DNA of 15,244 bases, from assembly GCA_023301395.1 (NCBI GenBank), contig JALZUY010000229.1, positions 1-15,244 of the forward strand, written 5' to 3'. Origin of the DNA: Nonlabens sp. (lineage in GTDB: Bacteria > Bacteroidota > Bacteroidia > Flavobacteriales > Flavobacteriaceae). Position 1 is the stretch's first letter; each line of letters begins with the position of its first letter. Made by a program: the position numbers and the translations under genes. The notes beneath the pieces were generated by a model. It had not been told where the DNA came from. It saw only the letters and a list, made by a program, of their open reading frames with translations, and made no database searches. Of the stretch, positions 14,132-15,244 are shown piece after piece.

Positions 14132-14581
14132 CTATTCTTTTATGGAAGTGACAGGAATATGAATCGTTTCAGTTCCCATTAGAGGAATCATTAATTTAAG
14201 CAAGGATTGCACAGCATTAAAAGCACCTGCTTCAGCACTAGCCTTAATGAGAATTTGATTTTCATTTATTTCTAAGGTGTAACTTTCTTTTGAAGTAATC
14301 GCTCCATCGTACTCAAATGAGATTACGTTTTGAGTAGCATATTTTATTTCCCATTTACGACCAGTTCTATTCTCTAGATGAGCTTTTAAGGAATCTACAG
14401 ATTGTGTGAAATCGTCGCCGTTACTAATCACAATTTCTTTATTAATTGTGAAATAATCTTTTTTAAAGTGATGAGAAACTGGAGCTGGAATGGCGGCCGT
14501 ATTTTTTAATTCAATCTTAGGCTTACCGCATGAAAACAGTGTTAATATCAAACTGGAAAGAATTAGAAATCTAGCGCTCAT
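14132..14581 (-). CDS. Lipoprotein holding only the GH20 N-terminal domain; truncated hexosaminidase
   Basis: The 149-residue product has a lipoprotein signal peptide (MSARFLILSSLILTLFSC, Cys18 in LFSC). The mature part matches the non-catalytic, zincin-like domain that precedes the barrel of GH20 beta-N-acetylhexosaminidases: the opening IPAPVSHH (31-38), LENRTGRKW (69-77), and the hallmark YTLEINENQILIKAS, then AGAFNAVQSLLKLM (to 131). In a full enzyme, IPVTSIKE (142-149) would lead directly into the catalytic TIM barrel with its Asp-Glu pair. Here the frame stops with TAG, then TGA, and prmC lies only 29 bp downstream, so the roughly 350-400 catalytic residues are absent. No remnant is seen in the other frames. 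It may be a decayed gene whose 3' part was deleted or a kept sugar-binding or regulatory domain. The undamaged reading frame keeps both options open. It is divergent from ligA. Confidence 0.8.
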   Translation of the reverse strand: MSARFLILSSLILTLFSCGKPKIELKNTAAIPAPVSHHFKKDYFTINKEIVISNGDDFTQSVDSLKAHLENRTGRKWEIKYATQNVISFEYDGAITSKESYTLEINENQILIKASAEAGAFNAVQSLLKLMIPLMGTETIHIPVTSIKE

Positions 14582-14630
14582 TTTTGTAATTTAGAAGCTT
14601 ATAATTTGAGCAGAAGATAGCACATTTTCC

Positions 14631-15244
14631 ATGAGTCCGAAAGAACAAATACAGTCCCTACGCGATGAATTGCGCGAGCATAATTACAACTACTACGTTA
14701 ATGATAATCCTACCATATCAGACTTTGAGTTTGATAAAAAGTTAGAGCAATTAAAAACGCTGGAAGCGGCTCATCCTGAGTTTTATGACGCAGCGAGTCC
14801 ATCTGTGCGTGTAGGTGGTGAGGTGACTAAAAATTTCAATACCATTAAGCATATCAATCGTATGTACTCGCTGGATAATTCGTATTCGCTTGAGGATTTG
14901 CAGGATTGGGAAACACGTATTAAGAAAATAGTAGATGGAGACATTCAATATACTTGCGAGCTTAAATACGATGGTGCGAGTATTTCTTTGCATTATGAGA
15001 ATGGGAAATTTGCCCAGGCTGTAACACGAGGCGATGGGAATCAAGGCGATGAGGTAACGGCAAATGTGCGTACCATAAAATCGGTTCCTTTACAATTGAA
15101 AGGTGATGATGTTCCTGCAAAATTTGAAATACGTGGTGAGATAGTATTGCCATGGGATGGATTTCATAAAATGAATGAAGAACGTGCAGCGCAAGGATTA
15201 GATTTATACCGTAATCCACGTAATACGGCTAGTGGTAGTTTAAA
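14631..15244 (+). CDS. ligA: NAD-dependent DNA ligase LigA, 5' part
   Basis: LigA seals nicks in DNA during replication and repair, using NAD+. The window ends inside the gene, with 204 complete codons of about 660-700. The Ia domain is visible at the N-terminus (REHNYNYYVNDNPTISDFEFD, 15-35 in two halves: NYNYYVNDNP and TISDFEFD), then the adenylation domain with the nucleotide-bound lysine Lys112 in ELKYDGASISL, TRGDGNQGDEVTANVRTI (132-149), EIRGEIVLP (166-174) and NPRNTASGSL at the end. The start ATG at 14631 matches the family's beginning, and no earlier start fits. It is divergent from the GH20-like lipoprotein gene, with 49 bp between start codons. No sign of damage is seen in the part present; the zinc-finger, HhH and BRCT domains lie beyond the window. 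Confidence 0.96.
   Translation, partial: MSPKEQIQSLRDELREHNYNYYVNDNPTISDFEFDKKLEQLKTLEAAHPEFYDAASPSVRVGGEVTKNFNTIKHINRMYSLDNSYSLEDLQDWETRIKKIVDGDIQYTCELKYDGASISLHYENGKFAQAVTRGDGNQGDEVTANVRTIKSVPLQLKGDDVPAKFEIRGEIVLPWDGFHKMNEERAAQGLDLYRNPRNTASGSL

Noticed and set aside
14751..15219. Minus-strand open frames inside ligA
   Set aside because: They are shadows of the conserved ligase coding sequence and have no recognisable family features.
1..15244. A new defence, mobile or toxin-antitoxin system
   Set aside because: No transposase, integrase, restriction, nuclease-helicase or toxin-like gene is present; the CPBP protease is part of a menaquinone gene cluster and does not look like an abortive-infection locus.

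Overview
The window looks like a chromosomal segment of a low-GC member of the Flavobacteriaceae (Bacteroidota), probably marine. Four things point there: a secreted protein with a type IX secretion (T9SS) C-terminal sorting domain, promoters of the Bacteroidota type (TTTG, about 19-21 nt, TANNTTTG), Bacteroidota-style short MenE and YigZ proteins, and intergenic repeat words of a flavobacterial kind. I see no transposase, integrase, phage gene, tRNA, rRNA or CRISPR array.

Layout. Positions 1-834 hold a DUF4442 hotdog-fold protein and a small two-helix membrane protein. Positions 803-3358 (minus) encode a large LRR-like T9SS cargo protein. Divergent from it, 3495-6558 is a tight plus-strand cluster: menC, a CPBP-family intramembrane protease, and menE, which gives two steps of menaquinone synthesis around a membrane protease. 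Convergent with that, 6527-8431 (minus) is dnaA followed by a low-molecular-weight protein tyrosine phosphatase. The AT-rich region upstream of dnaA carries a perfect DnaA box and a 9-nt direct repeat that coincides with a plausible promoter. Next come a YbgC-like thioesterase (plus), a YigZ/IMPACT protein (minus, TTG start), a lipocalin-like lipoprotein with a near-ideal promoter and a strong terminator, then a minus-strand operon ribD-EamA transporter with an ATGA overlap. From 12390 to 13245 a repeat-dense stretch surrounds a GNAT acetyltransferase gene. The window ends with prmC, a lipoprotein that is only the N-terminal accessory domain of a GH20 beta-hexosaminidase, and the 5' part of ligA.

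Most genes are housekeeping (menaquinone, riboflavin, replication initiation, release-factor methylation, DNA ligation). I found no convincing new multi-gene system. The observations most worth following are: a dispersed 14-bp palindrome (GCTTTCGCGAAAGC), two perfect and two one-mismatch copies, three of them inside coding sequence and open in every frame; a solitary GH20 N-terminal domain with the catalytic barrel missing; a compact DnaA-box and promoter arrangement upstream of dnaA; and a six-unit hexamer tandem array abutting the prmC start codon.
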